Assembly: GCA_029256305.1 (NCBI GenBank)
Contig: JAQSYE010000011.1
Coordinates: forward strand, 1 to 48,836
DNA from: Lacrimispora sp.
GTDB taxonomy: Bacteria; Bacillota; Clostridia; Lachnospirales; Lachnospiraceae
Length of the DNA: 48,836 nt
Direction: 5' to 3'
Of this stretch, positions 8,207-17,487 are shown one piece after another. The notes below the pieces were generated by a model. The model worked only from the letters and a program-made list of their open reading frames with translations. It did no database searches and was not told where the DNA came from. Every line of letters begins with the position of its first letter. Positions within the stretch are counted from its first letter, which is position 1. The position numbers and the translations under genes were made by a program.

Positions 8207-9121
8207 ATGGACTTACATCAGATTCAATATATCATTGCCATTGAACAGGAAGAAAGTATATCGAAAGCGGCTGAGAAACTTTTCCTGACCCAGTCAGCCC
8301 TAAATCAGCAGCTGCTGCGGCTGGAGAAGGAGCTTGGAACTCCTTTATTTGAACGAAGAAAGCACTGCATGATTCCAACATTTGCAGGGCGTATTTATCT
8401 AAATACCGCTCACCAGATTATAGATTTAAAACAGGAAACGTACAAAATCATACGGGACATCTCCGGAGAGAGATGCGGGGAGATTTCCATTTCCTATACT
8501 CCGGAACAAGGATCTCTTATGTTTTCCAGCATTTATCCTCTCTTTCATGCCAGATATCCGGAGGTCACATTCAAAATCAAAGAAGCACGGGTTAAAAAAA
8601 TGGAACAGTTACTTCTTCAGAAGGAAGTTACCATGGCCTCCCTCACTTATTACGGCAATCACAAAAATCCTCTTCTGGAATATCTGGATATGGAAGAGGA
8701 ATTTATGGTCCTGGGACTCCCCGCTACCCACCCATTGGCTCCTCTTGCCGGAAAAAGAAGCTTCGAGACACTTCCAATCATAGATTTAACACTGCTGCGC
8801 CAGGAGAGCTTTGCATTAATATCCAGGGAGACCAGAATGAGGGATATGATAGATCAGGTATTTGAATCCGCTGGCTTCCGCCCCAATGTTCTATTTGAAT
8901 CCTCTACCACTAAAACTGTGGTCAATATGGTGAGGAACCAGGTATGTCCGGCATTCTTTCCACAGTCATATGTGGAACCGGATTCACCAATCGTCTATTT
9001 CACCGTTCCTCCAAGGCACTCCTGGATGAGGTGTATGGCTTATTTAAAAGGCAGCTACATTACGGAACCGGAAAAATATTTTATAGAACTAGCTACACTT
9101 TATACAAAGGGAAAGCTTTAA
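8207..9121 (+). CDS. LysR-family regulator, divergent from tctCBA
   Basis: A 304-residue LysR-type regulator. Residues 1-60 form the winged HTH (SISKAAEKLFLTQSALNQQLLRLEKELGTPLFERR); the rest is a periplasmic-binding-like effector domain. The start at 8207 is chosen because MDLHQIQYIIAIEQEES is the canonical LysR beginning and GGAG lies 5 nt upstream; the longer frame to 8102 adds an unrelated 35 residues. Divergence from tctCBA makes it the likely regulator of that transporter, with the transported acid as probable effector. Confidence 0.9.
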   Translation: MDLHQIQYIIAIEQEESISKAAEKLFLTQSALNQQLLRLEKELGTPLFERRKHCMIPTFAGRIYLNTAHQIIDLKQETYKIIRDISGERCGEISISYTPEQGSLMFSSIYPLFHARYPEVTFKIKEARVKKMEQLLLQKEVTMASLTYYGNHKNPLLEYLDMEEEFMVLGLPATHPLAPLAGKRSFETLPIIDLTLLRQESFALISRETRMRDMIDQVFESAGFRPNVLFESSTTKTVVNMVRNQVCPAFFPQSYVEPDSPIVYFTVPPRHSWMRCMAYLKGSYITEPEKYFIELATLYTKGKL

Positions 9122-9154
9122 AAAAGGTACCCTCATTTTGAGAGCACCTTTTTT
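9119..9154. terminator. Bidirectional terminator between lysR and the GH42 gene
   Basis: The inverted repeat AAAAAGGT..CTC...GAG..ACCTTTTTT starts at the lysR stop codon and ends 6 nt before the stop of the convergent GH42 gene. Poly-A on the left and poly-T on the right let it work in both directions. Confidence 0.8.
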
Positions 9155-9160
9155 ATCGTA

Positions 9161-11224
9161 CTATAATATCGTGTTTTTCTGCCTGTCAGCCATTGCAGCC
9201 GTTAACTTTCTTCTGATTACCACAGTTCCATAACCATTAATCCCACCGTTGTCCGTTATTTCTCCCATCAACATAGTTCCCTGTAATAAATCCTCAAGCA
9301 TCGACTTCTCCAGTTTTACTTCATTACAGGAAAAATTCTGTGCAAATATATACTCGAACTCCGAAGACTCTCTTGATGTTACTTCCAGTTCATCCGGGAT
9401 GATTCCGTTTAAAAGAGGCTTTATTCCGGCTTCTTCTATGAGTTTGTGAAATATATCATTATAAAACTCCTGATCTGCATCCGCACAGACATAGTATGCG
9501 GTTCCCTTCCCCCAGGAATTCTTTGTAAACACCGGATATCCCCGATAAAAATCATCCTCATAAACCATTAGGGCTTCTGCACCATGTAACTGAACCAGAT
9601 CACAAAGGCGGCGGCATTCATACCGTTTTCCATCCCCCCTGGCTGGTACCATATGATTTACTTCATCATCATATAAGGCATCCACTTCCTGACTGCGAAG
9701 ACCCAGAACTTCTTTCAGCCCATAAGGTACGCCACCAAGGAAGCAGCAATCCCCATCATCCACGATGCCGGACCAGTAAGTAGTCAAAAAACAGCCCCCG
9801 CTCCCGACATACTGCGTTATTTTCTCCTCCATACCCTTTTGAAATAAATAAAGCATAGGAGCTACAACCAGATCATATTTCTCAAGATTTTCATCCATGC
9901 TTATTACATCAACATTGATACCGGATTTTTTAATGGCGGAATAGATTTTTGTGCATACCTCATGATAGAAAAGTCCTTTATTTCTGGGCCCCTGGGCATC
10001 TTCCATGGCCCAGCGGTTTTCCACATCATATATAACAGCTGCTTTAGACTGTACATAAGTACCGGCTATTTCTCTCAGCAAATCAAGTTCCCATCCAACC
10101 TCCTTTACTTCTTGAAATACCCGGGTGTCTTCTCCTCCGTAATGGTCAATCACAGCTCCATGAAACTTTTCTGAACTCCCCCTGCTTTGACGAATCTGAA
10201 AGTAAAGTACGCTGTCTGATCCATGGGCGACAGCCTGAATCCCTGCCAGCTTTAAAAGCCCTGGCTTCTTTAGCTTACTGACTCCCTGCCAGTTGGTTGC
10301 ACTGGGGCTGGATTCCATCAAAAGAAATGGTTTCATTTTTAAACTTCTCATAAAATCATGTTGTAGACCGTTATCCCTTGCTGTAAGAATCTCCCTTTCT
10401 TTGTGCCACAGCGGATAGGAATCCCAGGAAACCACATCTGCAGCAGTTGATAATTTATGATAATTTAGTCCTCTGTGGTCATACATCAGATTTACAGTGG
10501 TGGGTTGAGTTGCGCCTTCTTCCCGCAAAGCCGCCACTTCCCATTTTGCAAAGTCCGTGGTCTGATCCGTAACAAAACGCTTCCAGTCCAGATTCAGCCC
10601 ATGGACCATAGTCTCTCCAATCGAAGATGGGCTTTCTATCTGGTCAAAGGATTGGTAAATATGGCTCCAGAATGCCGTGCACCAACTACGGTTCAATTCT
10701 TCTATGGAGTCATATTTCTTCTTCAGCCACAGGCGAAACGCTCTCTGGCACAGGTCGCAGTGGCACTCCCCGCCATATTCATTGGAAATATGCCACATAA
10801 GAACACCGGGGTGAGAGGCAAACTCCCCTGCTATTTTCTTATTGATTCTCCTGACTTTCTCCCTATATACAGGAGAAGTAAAGCAATGGTTATGTCTCCC
10901 GGAGAAAAGCTGCCTGCGCCCGGTATCATCGACCCGGAGCACCTCCGGATATTTGTCAGACAGCCATTTGGGACGAGCCCCGGAAGGTGTTCCCATAATC
11001 GTGTAGATTCCATTTTGATAAAGGTCATCGACCCGTTCTTTCAGCCAGCCTAAGTCGTATCTTCCCTCTTCCGGCTCCAGAAATGACCAGGCGAACACCC
11101 CCATTGTTACTGTATTAATTCCTGCTTTCTTCATATAATCGATATCTTGTTTCAGTATATCCGGATTCTCCAGCCACTGCTCCGGATAATAATCTCCTCC
11201 ATACCAGATACCAGCATGTTTCAT
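9161..11224 (-). CDS. GH42 beta-galactosidase
   Basis: A 687-residue glycoside hydrolase family 42 enzyme, full length, without a signal peptide. The acid/base glutamate lies in WHISNEYGG (Glu149) and the nucleophile in LMESSPS (Glu303). Cys114, Cys154, Cys156 and Cys159 match the structural zinc site of GH42 enzymes. It hydrolyses terminal beta-galactosides, often plant- or milk-derived oligosaccharides, in the cytoplasm. MKHAGIWYGGDYYPEQW is the family start; ATG at 11224 is chosen over 11230 by spacing from AAAGGA, while the frame upstream to 11395 is not homologous. It follows two CUT1 permeases, separated by a hairpin that may reduce its expression relative to the transporter. Confidence 0.92.
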   Translation of the reverse strand: MKHAGIWYGGDYYPEQWLENPDILKQDIDYMKKAGINTVTMGVFAWSFLEPEEGRYDLGWLKERVDDLYQNGIYTIMGTPSGARPKWLSDKYPEVLRVDDTGRRQLFSGRHNHCFTSPVYREKVRRINKKIAGEFASHPGVLMWHISNEYGGECHCDLCQRAFRLWLKKKYDSIEELNRSWCTAFWSHIYQSFDQIESPSSIGETMVHGLNLDWKRFVTDQTTDFAKWEVAALREEGATQPTTVNLMYDHRGLNYHKLSTAADVVSWDSYPLWHKEREILTARDNGLQHDFMRSLKMKPFLLMESSPSATNWQGVSKLKKPGLLKLAGIQAVAHGSDSVLYFQIRQSRGSSEKFHGAVIDHYGGEDTRVFQEVKEVGWELDLLREIAGTYVQSKAAVIYDVENRWAMEDAQGPRNKGLFYHEVCTKIYSAIKKSGINVDVISMDENLEKYDLVVAPMLYLFQKGMEEKITQYVGSGGCFLTTYWSGIVDDGDCCFLGGVPYGLKEVLGLRSQEVDALYDDEVNHMVPARGDGKRYECRRLCDLVQLHGAEALMVYEDDFYRGYPVFTKNSWGKGTAYYVCADADQEFYNDIFHKLIEEAGIKPLLNGIIPDELEVTSRESSEFEYIFAQNFSCNEVKLEKSMLEDLLQGTMLMGEITDNGGINGYGTVVIRRKLTAAMADRQKNTIL

Positions 11225-11243
11225 ATCCATCTGTTCCTTTCTT

Positions 11244-11298
11244 AAAAACAGGCGCAGCCGCCGAATTTCCGTATCAGGATTCCGGTCACTGCGCCTGT
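11244..11298 (-). terminator. Intercistronic hairpin/attenuator before the GH42 gene
   Basis: ACAGGCGCAG (11248-11257) and CTGCGCCTGT (11289-11298) form a perfect 10-bp stem around a 31-nt loop, followed on the minus strand by TTTTT. It lies between the second permease stop (11317) and the GH42 start (11224). The long loop makes full termination uncertain; partial termination or 3' end protection of the transporter mRNA is plausible. Confidence 0.6.
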
Positions 11299-11316
11299 CT
11301 GTTTGTTTTCTTTTAC

Positions 11317-12132
11317 TTATTTTACAGCTCCCGTAATACCTTCTGCAAAGCTTTTCTGCAGGAGGAAGAAAACGACCACTGTAGGGATGGTACACAACAA
11401 TACAGCCAGCATTAAGGTTCCATAATCGGTCACATAACCTGATTTTAAGTTAGCTACCATCATAGGCATCGTGATGCTGCTGGCATCAGACATAATTACC
11501 TTTGGCCATAAGTAACTGTTCCATGCATTCATAAAAGTAATCGTCAGGGCTGCTGCATAAGTGGAGCGCATGGTAGGTACGAACATCAGACAAAAAATCT
11601 GGAATTCATTTAACCCATCAAGCCTTGCCGCCTCCATAATATCCACTGGAAAAGACCTTGCACTCTGTCGGAACATCATAATTAAAAACGGGGTGGAAAT
11701 ACTGGGAAGTATAAACCCAAGTGTGCTGTTTAACAGATTCGCCTTTGAAAACATCTGATACAGCGGAATCATAATGGCAGCAAACGGAACCATCATTGCC
11801 AGTAATATAATGCTCATCACCCGGTCCTTCGCCTTGTCATGAAAGATTTCGAAACCATACCCTGCGATGGAACAGATAAACAGGGATACCAATGTCATGA
11901 CTATGGAATATTTAAACGAGTTTCCAAGTGCCCCCACAACATTCTGAGAAGCAAACAGCTTTTTTATATTGTTAAATAACTCCGTTCCAAACATCAGGGT
12001 TCCCCGTGATACGGCCACACTTTTGTTGGTAGCCGCAACCATCATCCAATAAAGCGGAAAAACAGAAAGTATGGAGACCACCGTTAAAAAGCCATATGCC
12101 AGAAACTTCTTTCCCTTAGTCACGTTTATCAC
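11317..12132 (-). CDS. CUT1 sugar ABC transporter permease (MalG-like)
   Basis: A 271-residue permease with six predicted helices and the ATPase-docking EAA loop in MEAARLDGLNEFQIFCLMFVP. It forms a heterodimer with the gene upstream. The first codon is GTG at 12132 (another GTG lies at 12123) and overlaps the stop of the upstream permease by 17 nt, so the two are translationally coupled. No ATPase gene is in this cluster; CUT1 systems in Firmicutes commonly share a distant MsmX-type ATPase. Confidence 0.9.
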   Translation of the reverse strand: MINVTKGKKFLAYGFLTVVSILSVFPLYWMMVAATNKSVAVSRGTLMFGTELFNNIKKLFASQNVVGALGNSFKYSIVMTLVSLFICSIAGYGFEIFHDKAKDRVMSIILLAMMVPFAAIMIPLYQMFSKANLLNSTLGFILPSISTPFLIMMFRQSARSFPVDIMEAARLDGLNEFQIFCLMFVPTMRSTYAAALTITFMNAWNSYLWPKVIMSDASSITMPMMVANLKSGYVTDYGTLMLAVLLCTIPTVVVFFLLQKSFAEGITGAVK

Positions 12133-13009
12133 CTACCTTCATCTGCAAAAATGCCAGAACTGCTACCAGGAACAGAATTAAGTAAGACATTGCCGCTGCA
12201 TACCCAAAATTAGGTACATATTTAAAGGATACATTGTAAATATAATGTGACATGGTAATAGTCGCATTGGAAGGACCGCCATAGGTTAAGTTTACGGACT
12301 CGTCAAACAGCTGCAGCGTACCATTGGTCGACATAATCGCTGTCAACAGAATTGTTGGCTTTAAAAGTGGTACTGTAATTCCCCAAAAAGACTGAATGGG
12401 AGAAGCTCCGTCGATCTTTGCTGATTCATAAATGGAATACTCAATATTTTGCAGACCGGACAGGTAAAAGACCATATTATATCCGGTCCATCTCCAGATC
12501 AGTGCCAGAATAATTACGATTCTGGCGCTGTTTGGATGCCCGAGAAAGTTATATCCTGTGGACAAAAATCCAAGTTTTATGAGAACGGTATTTACCAGTC
12601 CATCCACAGCAAACAGGGAGCGGAAGATAACCGCATAGGATACCAGGGAGGTCGCACAGGGCAGGAATATTGCTGTACGGAACAACCCTTTAAAGCGGAG
12701 ATCTTTATTATTGAGCAAAGAGGCCAGGATCAGGGCCAGGATCAACATGATCGGAACCTGTATGATCAAATAAATAAAATTGTTTTTTAGAGCCTGCATG
12801 AAAACAGGATCCTGAAACATTCTCACATAGTTGGTCGTGCCGGTCCATTTTAAATTGGCACCCGCCCCTGTTTTAAAGGAAAGGAACAGCGCCTGAATCA
12901 TGGGCAGAAAGCTCATGATTGCAATAATTAAAACCGCCGGAGTTAAAAATGCCCAGCCTGCCAGACTCTGTTTCTGGCCTAATGACAACTTTTTCTTTGA
13001 ATTGTCCAC
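12116..13009 (-). CDS. CUT1 sugar ABC transporter permease (MalF-like)
   Basis: A 297-residue membrane protein with six predicted helices and the EAA loop YESAKIDGASPIQSFWGITVP near residue 200. It is the first permease of the galactoside-type importer, 24 nt after the binding-protein gene and overlapping the next permease. Confidence 0.9.
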   Translation of the reverse strand: MDNSKKKLSLGQKQSLAGWAFLTPAVLIIAIMSFLPMIQALFLSFKTGAGANLKWTGTTNYVRMFQDPVFMQALKNNFIYLIIQVPIMLILALILASLLNNKDLRFKGLFRTAIFLPCATSLVSYAVIFRSLFAVDGLVNTVLIKLGFLSTGYNFLGHPNSARIVIILALIWRWTGYNMVFYLSGLQNIEYSIYESAKIDGASPIQSFWGITVPLLKPTILLTAIMSTNGTLQLFDESVNLTYGGPSNATITMSHYIYNVSFKYVPNFGYAAAMSYLILFLVAVLAFLQMKVGDKRD

Positions 13010-13033
13010 TGGTAATGCCTCCTTACTGACTTA

Positions 13034-14353
13034 CTATTTACCCATTGCGAAATTAACCGTATCCTCTGCTGTCTTAATTTCTGCATCAATATCCGCTCCA
13101 GCAACTACGTTGGTAATTGCAGTTGCAACTGCATCACGTGCTTCATAATAATAAACACCGGTATTGTTGGAAGGAATCTTTGATGCAAAATCGGTAATGG
13201 TTGAATAAACCGGAGCATCACCAAAGAATTTCTGTGGCTCAGCGTAAACTTTACTTTTTGCAGCCGGTAAAAAGGTAGAAAGTGCACCGGACTTTGGAAG
13301 AATGGTCTCATAGAAGGAAGTGCTTCCAGCAAATGTCTTTGCCATGAAATCATAAGCCAGATCCGAATTCTTACAAGCAGAGGTAATTGCCCAGCTGGAA
13401 CCACCGTTGTTGGAATAATTGGTAGCCCCTTCAACACCCTCTAACTTAGGCATGTTGGTAATTGCCCATTTTCCGGACTGATCCTCAGCTGTCTGAATGC
13501 TTGCCATGATCCAGCAACCGTTAATAGTTCCGCCCACGGTACTGTTAGTCAGGGTTCCCACATACTGATCCCAGTCATTGACTTCAATCAGAACACCGCT
13601 TTTTACAAGAGAAGCATAGGTTTCCATAACCTTTTTCAGTTTATCATTTCCAACCATGCTTGGTTTTCCATCTTTATCAAACAGACTGCCGCCTGCTGAC
13701 TGAAGCATCATCATGATTAAATCTGACTCTCCTGCCTGACAGGATAAAAGTGGTTTTCCAGTCTTAGCCAGAATTTCTTCTCCCATCTGTTGGTACTTGC
13801 TCCAGGTAATATCCTTAAAATCATCTGCCTTAAAACCGGCCTGTTCCAAAACGTCGGTGCGATAGCCGGCAATCACGGCTCCGTTATCAAACGGCACTCC
13901 GTAATTTTTTCCGTTTACTACGGAATATGCTGTTTTTGCTTTTGCAAACTGGGTAAAGTCAATTCCGCTTCCTGTTATATCCTTAAATGCATCCGGATAA
14001 GTTAACACATTCTTTTGAAATGCATTGTCCTGTAAAAGAACGATATCAGGCAGAGTATCCAGCTTATTAGATGTAGCAGCCGTGGTTAACTTGGTCTGAA
14101 TATCGGCCCATGGTGTTTCTACTACGTTCAGTTTAAAATCAGGGTGGTCTTTCTGGTAAACTTTAGCAGCCTCATTCATTGCATAAATATTAAATGCCGG
14201 ATCCCAGCACCAGACAGTCAGCTCATTCCCACCTTTGGCTCCTCCATCTTTTCCTCCGCCAGATGCCTGTCCTCCTGACCCTGAATTTCCGCATGCGGTT
14301 AAGGAAGCGACCATGGCCCCCGCAAGTAAGAGTGATACAATCTTCTTCTTCAT
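13034..14353 (-). CDS. CUT1 sugar-binding lipoprotein
   Basis: A 439-residue extracellular solute-binding protein (family 1). It has a lipoprotein signal with lipobox LTAC at Cys21 and a glycine/serine linker, then the binding domain (LTVWCWDPAFNIYAMNEAAKVY). With the two permeases and the GH42 enzyme it likely imports beta-galactosyl oligosaccharides; the ligand is inferred from GH42. Expression probably depends on the AraC regulator just upstream. Confidence 0.9.
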   Translation of the reverse strand: MKKKIVSLLLAGAMVASLTACGNSGSGGQASGGGKDGGAKGGNELTVWCWDPAFNIYAMNEAAKVYQKDHPDFKLNVVETPWADIQTKLTTAATSNKLDTLPDIVLLQDNAFQKNVLTYPDAFKDITGSGIDFTQFAKAKTAYSVVNGKNYGVPFDNGAVIAGYRTDVLEQAGFKADDFKDITWSKYQQMGEEILAKTGKPLLSCQAGESDLIMMMLQSAGGSLFDKDGKPSMVGNDKLKKVMETYASLVKSGVLIEVNDWDQYVGTLTNSTVGGTINGCWIMASIQTAEDQSGKWAITNMPKLEGVEGATNYSNNGGSSWAITSACKNSDLAYDFMAKTFAGSTSFYETILPKSGALSTFLPAAKSKVYAEPQKFFGDAPVYSTITDFASKIPSNNTGVYYYEARDAVATAITNVVAGADIDAEIKTAEDTVNFAMGK

Positions 14354-14420
14354 AGCAAAACTCCTCCTCTTTCATAAAAAAAATTGGCATATGAGATCAA
14401 TTTCTTTTGAATATAATCCC

Positions 14421-14426
14421 ATTATA
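14421..14426 (-). promoter_or_regulatory. Candidate -10 of the GH42 transporter operon
   Basis: TATAAT on the minus strand, about 70 nt before the binding-protein start. The sequence 17 nt upstream of it does not resemble TTGACA, which suggests a need for an activator. Confidence 0.5.
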
Positions 14427-14453
14427 CCAATTCTATTTATGAAAACTTTTTAT

Positions 14454-14484
14454 ATTCAATTATAAAATGCGCAAATTCAATCAT
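14454..14484 (-). promoter_or_regulatory. 21-bp-spaced direct repeats, probable AraC-type operator
   Basis: ATTCAATTAT (14454-14463) and ATTCAATCAT (14475-14484) match at 9 of 10 positions and start exactly 21 bp apart, two helical turns. This is the classic spacing of AraC-family half-sites. They lie about 30-60 nt upstream of the candidate -10 and directly downstream of the AraC gene's stop codon. Confidence 0.6.
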
Positions 14485-14495
14485 ATCAATCTGAA

Positions 14496-15422
14496 TTACC
14501 ATCCTTTTTGCGCGCTGATCCTGCAGTAAAGCAGCCTGCTCTCATAATTTTCTGCCGATCTTTTCCATTGATAAGGAGAGCTATTCAGGATTTTCTTAAA
14601 ATTCCGGTTGAAAGCAGAAATAGAGGAAAATCCAGACGCAACAGCCACCTCCTCCATGGATTTCTCCGTCTTTTTTATCAGTTCACAGGCGCGCTGAATC
14701 CGGATTAAATTAATATAGTCAACTGGCTTCATATCCATGCTCTCTTCAAATACACGACGAAAATGGCTTTCGCTCATACTGGAAGCTTCTGCCAGCTGAC
14801 AGATCTTGATCTCATGGGTATAGTGATCCGCCACATAATCCAGGGCACCGGATACCACCGCTCTGTGTGTCTTATTTCTCATGATTCGTTCTTCGTCATC
14901 AGACAACCTTAAAAATTCTGCCAGACATGCACGAAGCAGACCGCTGATGCAGTCTTTGTAATAAGGCTTCTTCTGGCGTGCTTCCTCCATAACACTTAAA
15001 ATCAGTCTGGATATTCCGGGATTTTCCTCTCCCGGCAAGAGATATCCCACCCGCTGAATCCTTTTTAAAAGTTTTTTCTGAAACAGGGGATCATAGCGTT
15101 TTAGTTCTGAAACAACCTTTTCCAAATCAACGTACATCCACTCCCAATAGCTTTGAGTCCCTTTTTCACTATTGGTGGTATGTGGAAGCCTGGGAGGCAC
15201 AACCAAGATGGTCCCGGGCGAAAAGCAGATATGCTCCTGACCAAGGATCACTTCCCCTGTGCCCCAATGACAGTAACCAATCTCCATCAGATTATGAAAA
15301 TGAAGACACTTAATCTCTTTTCCATATTCCCGAATCCAGCCTTCCCCCAGGAGTGCCAGAACCGGCTCATCTTCCCCGATTTCATAATAACGAAACTCTA
15401 CCTTCTCCCTCTGTTTTGCCAC
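14496..15422 (-). CDS. AraC-family regulator of the GH42 transporter operon
   Basis: A 308-residue regulator with an N-terminal cupin-like sensing domain (LHFHNLMEIGYCHWGTGEVILG...PGTILVVPP) and two HTH motifs in the last 100 residues (ICQLAEASSMSESHFRRVFEE and MEEVAVASGFSSISAFNRNFK). The start codon is GTG at 15422, preceded by GGGGAG. Its gene lies directly upstream of the importer in the same direction, with repeats of AraC spacing between them, so it most likely activates the importer and GH42 in response to an imported sugar. Confidence 0.9.
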   Translation of the reverse strand: MAKQREKVEFRYYEIGEDEPVLALLGEGWIREYGKEIKCLHFHNLMEIGYCHWGTGEVILGQEHICFSPGTILVVPPRLPHTTNSEKGTQSYWEWMYVDLEKVVSELKRYDPLFQKKLLKRIQRVGYLLPGEENPGISRLILSVMEEARQKKPYYKDCISGLLRACLAEFLRLSDDEERIMRNKTHRAVVSGALDYVADHYTHEIKICQLAEASSMSESHFRRVFEESMDMKPVDYINLIRIQRACELIKKTEKSMEEVAVASGFSSISAFNRNFKKILNSSPYQWKRSAENYESRLLYCRISAQKGW

Positions 15423-15438
15423 AATCCCCTACTCCCCT

Positions 15439-16197
15439 TTATCTGCCCGTAAGATCTGACAGAATCTTTTCAAACTTTTTATCTGATAAAATCTCATTGG
15501 TAAGAAATTTTCCGTTATAAAACAGGCTGTATGTGGTAAATGGAGCCGGACATTCTTTGGCCTCTTTTGCGGACTCAAACCGGTGGGAAGCGAAGGAAAC
15601 TCCCCGGTTCTTAGCCACAGCCTCAATCTGAGGCACATACTTGGCAGTATAGGGGCACTGATGGGAGTAATAAAGCTTAAATCCCTCTTTTGCAGATGTT
15701 CCCTTTTTTACAGACTGTGCAAATTCCGGTTTCGTCTCCCCCTCTTCAAAAGGCAGATAAAGCAGTTCATAATAAGGTTCTGCATAGTCTGCGGTCTGAA
15801 ACCCCTTATGTCTTAAATATCCAGGATCTGATAAAAAGGGCATCTTTTTTTTGGAGGAAAGAATCACAAGGCCCTTTTTCCCCTTTTCTTTGCTGTCTGC
15901 AATACAGTCCTCTAAAAGCAGGTTGGAGTATCCCTGCCCCTTAAACTTTCCCGATACCCACAAACAGTTAATATACATATAGTCTGGCGCTTGGACAGGC
16001 ACCCAGGCGTTTTCTACAGGAATGTACTCGATGAAACACTTCCCTCTCACATTCATCTTTTTAAACACCAGCCCCTCACTAAAACGCTTGGCCAGCCAGC
16101 TTTTTTTAGCCATCACCTGACAGTCTTTATTATCAGAAATGGCACAACAGATATGTTCTGTTTCCAGATTTTCCTTTGTCAATGTTATAACTTCCAT
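15439..16197 (-). CDS. YoaP-like GNAT acetyltransferase
   Basis: A 252-residue protein resembling Bacillus YoaP. The N-terminal half is a GNAT fold (INCLWVSGKFKGQGYSNLLLEDCI is the acetyl-CoA-binding region, with the GQGYS pyrophosphate loop); the C-terminal ~100 residues carry a thioredoxin-like YoaP domain (YYSHQCPYTAKYVPQIEAVA). The start at 16197 is set by GAGAGG 7 nt upstream; 13 codons of longer frame are not needed. The substrate is unknown. It ends 16 nt before the AraC gene and may be co-transcribed, though no functional link to galactoside use is obvious. Confidence 0.75.
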   Translation of the reverse strand: MEVITLTKENLETEHICCAISDNKDCQVMAKKSWLAKRFSEGLVFKKMNVRGKCFIEYIPVENAWVPVQAPDYMYINCLWVSGKFKGQGYSNLLLEDCIADSKEKGKKGLVILSSKKKMPFLSDPGYLRHKGFQTADYAEPYYELLYLPFEEGETKPEFAQSVKKGTSAKEGFKLYYSHQCPYTAKYVPQIEAVAKNRGVSFASHRFESAKEAKECPAPFTTYSLFYNGKFLTNEILSDKKFEKILSDLTGR

Positions 16198-16305
16198 TCC
16201 ATCACCTCTCATGCCCCTTTTTATACACTTTCTCAAATATTATTATAACAACATTATATATCCATATTCTTGAAAAAATCAAGTGACAATAAAAGAGGGC
16301 GGAAC

Positions 16306-16345
16306 ACGAAAAAGGCTTATTTCATTTTTGGTGAAATAAGCCTTT
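16306..16345 (-). terminator. Terminator of the dpp/uronate operon
   Basis: A perfect 14-bp stem (AAAGGCTTATTTCA / TGAAATAAGCCTTT) with a 7-nt loop, followed on the minus strand by TTTTTCG. It lies 18 nt after the alginate-lyase-family stop codon. Confidence 0.9.
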
Positions 16346-16363
16346 CAACTATTTTTGTCCTCT

Positions 16364-17482
16364 CTATAACATCCATAAAACCGGCTGGCGTGCCGCAATA
16401 TTGCGCCTTGCCTCTTCATCAGTTGATTCCACGGGAAGACGGTGATAAAGCTCCAGAAGTTCCCTTCTTCCCAAAGTGCATCCCGCCAAAAGCATGAAGC
16501 CGCTGCGAGCTGGAAAAGCATCAAAATGCATCACATCCGGGGGATAAGGCCAACTGGCTTTATCCAGTAAATAAGGTGTCATAAAATCCAGTGCCTTTTT
16601 AATACTTCTTCCGGTGTCTGTTTCGTATTCCCATAGATTATCCTCCGGTGTCGACAGAAGATGGCACAGAGTTACCATGTTGTCTACTACGAATATGGAA
16701 TAATTATACGGTTTTGTCCTTCCCAGTTCTCTTGGAAACGAACCGTCCTCCGTCTGCTGCTTTAAAAGTTCTTCTTTAAATTGCATCCTGCAGAAATGAG
16801 CGATTTTTTCATTATCTGTAAACAATGCAAATGCTGCAGCCTGTACAAAGAAACAGACACCATGATTATTGTCCTTATTCATCTCCTGAATACCATTCTT
16901 ATCAGACAGCATCCAGCCAAGATACTTAGCAAACCATCTCTTCAACCCCTCATAGATTTCACTGCTCATATGACAGGAATTTTCAAGTTTTTCTACCGCA
17001 AATACTACATCAATCAAATGCAGGGTATCAATAATTCCAATCCCTCTTCCCTGACAGATCCCTAAAATCGCCTGAGCATAAGAAAGATGAGGCGCCATAT
17101 AAGTTTCTTCATCTAAAAAAAACTCACGTAAATGCTGTACTGCCTTTTCTGCAAAGGTTTCTTTTCCCGTAAGCAGATAACCGGAAGTGAGAAAGACCAC
17201 ATTGGTCCTCATCTGCCGCATGATAATCCTGTGGCTATTAAAATTCCCGGGATTGGACTGTCCGTCCCGCTGAATATAAGGCATGCCATCCGGAGTATCG
17301 GGATTGGGCCACCAGTAATCTCCATTGGAATAATAGTCGTGAGACCCGCCTTTGCTTTTTGGGCTCTGCACATCCGTGATATGGAGAACAGGAGCCTTCA
17401 TGGCTGCCTGTGCCTTATCAATAATCCACTCATAGTTTCCCCATGTAGGGATAATCCTGTACTTTTTTTCGTAATGTATCAT
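16364..17482 (-). CDS. Alginate-lyase-family protein (PF05426-like)
   Basis: A 372-residue protein with the hallmark of the alginate lyase superfamily (alpha/alpha toroid): SNGDYWWPNPDTPDGMPYIQRDG near residues 52-75, followed by NFNSHRIIMRQM and the helical repeats. There is no signal peptide, so it acts in the cytoplasm, presumably on imported oligosaccharides. Family members cleave uronate-containing polymers or oligomers by beta-elimination; whether this one is a true lyase, and on alginate or another polyuronate, cannot be told. It sits 5 nt after the mannonate-dehydratase-like gene and at the end of a Dpp-type importer operon. Confidence 0.75.
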   Translation of the reverse strand: MIHYEKKYRIIPTWGNYEWIIDKAQAAMKAPVLHITDVQSPKSKGGSHDYYSNGDYWWPNPDTPDGMPYIQRDGQSNPGNFNSHRIIMRQMRTNVVFLTSGYLLTGKETFAEKAVQHLREFFLDEETYMAPHLSYAQAILGICQGRGIGIIDTLHLIDVVFAVEKLENSCHMSSEIYEGLKRWFAKYLGWMLSDKNGIQEMNKDNNHGVCFFVQAAAFALFTDNEKIAHFCRMQFKEELLKQQTEDGSFPRELGRTKPYNYSIFVVDNMVTLCHLLSTPEDNLWEYETDTGRSIKKALDFMTPYLLDKASWPYPPDVMHFDAFPARSGFMLLAGCTLGRRELLELYHRLPVESTDEEARRNIAARQPVLWML

Positions 17483-17487
17483 ATTTT

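Noticed and set aside
10475-11053. 192-codon plus-strand frame antisense to the GH42 gene
   Set aside because: The GH42 catalytic and zinc motifs are intact on the minus strand; the plus frame has no recognisable domain.
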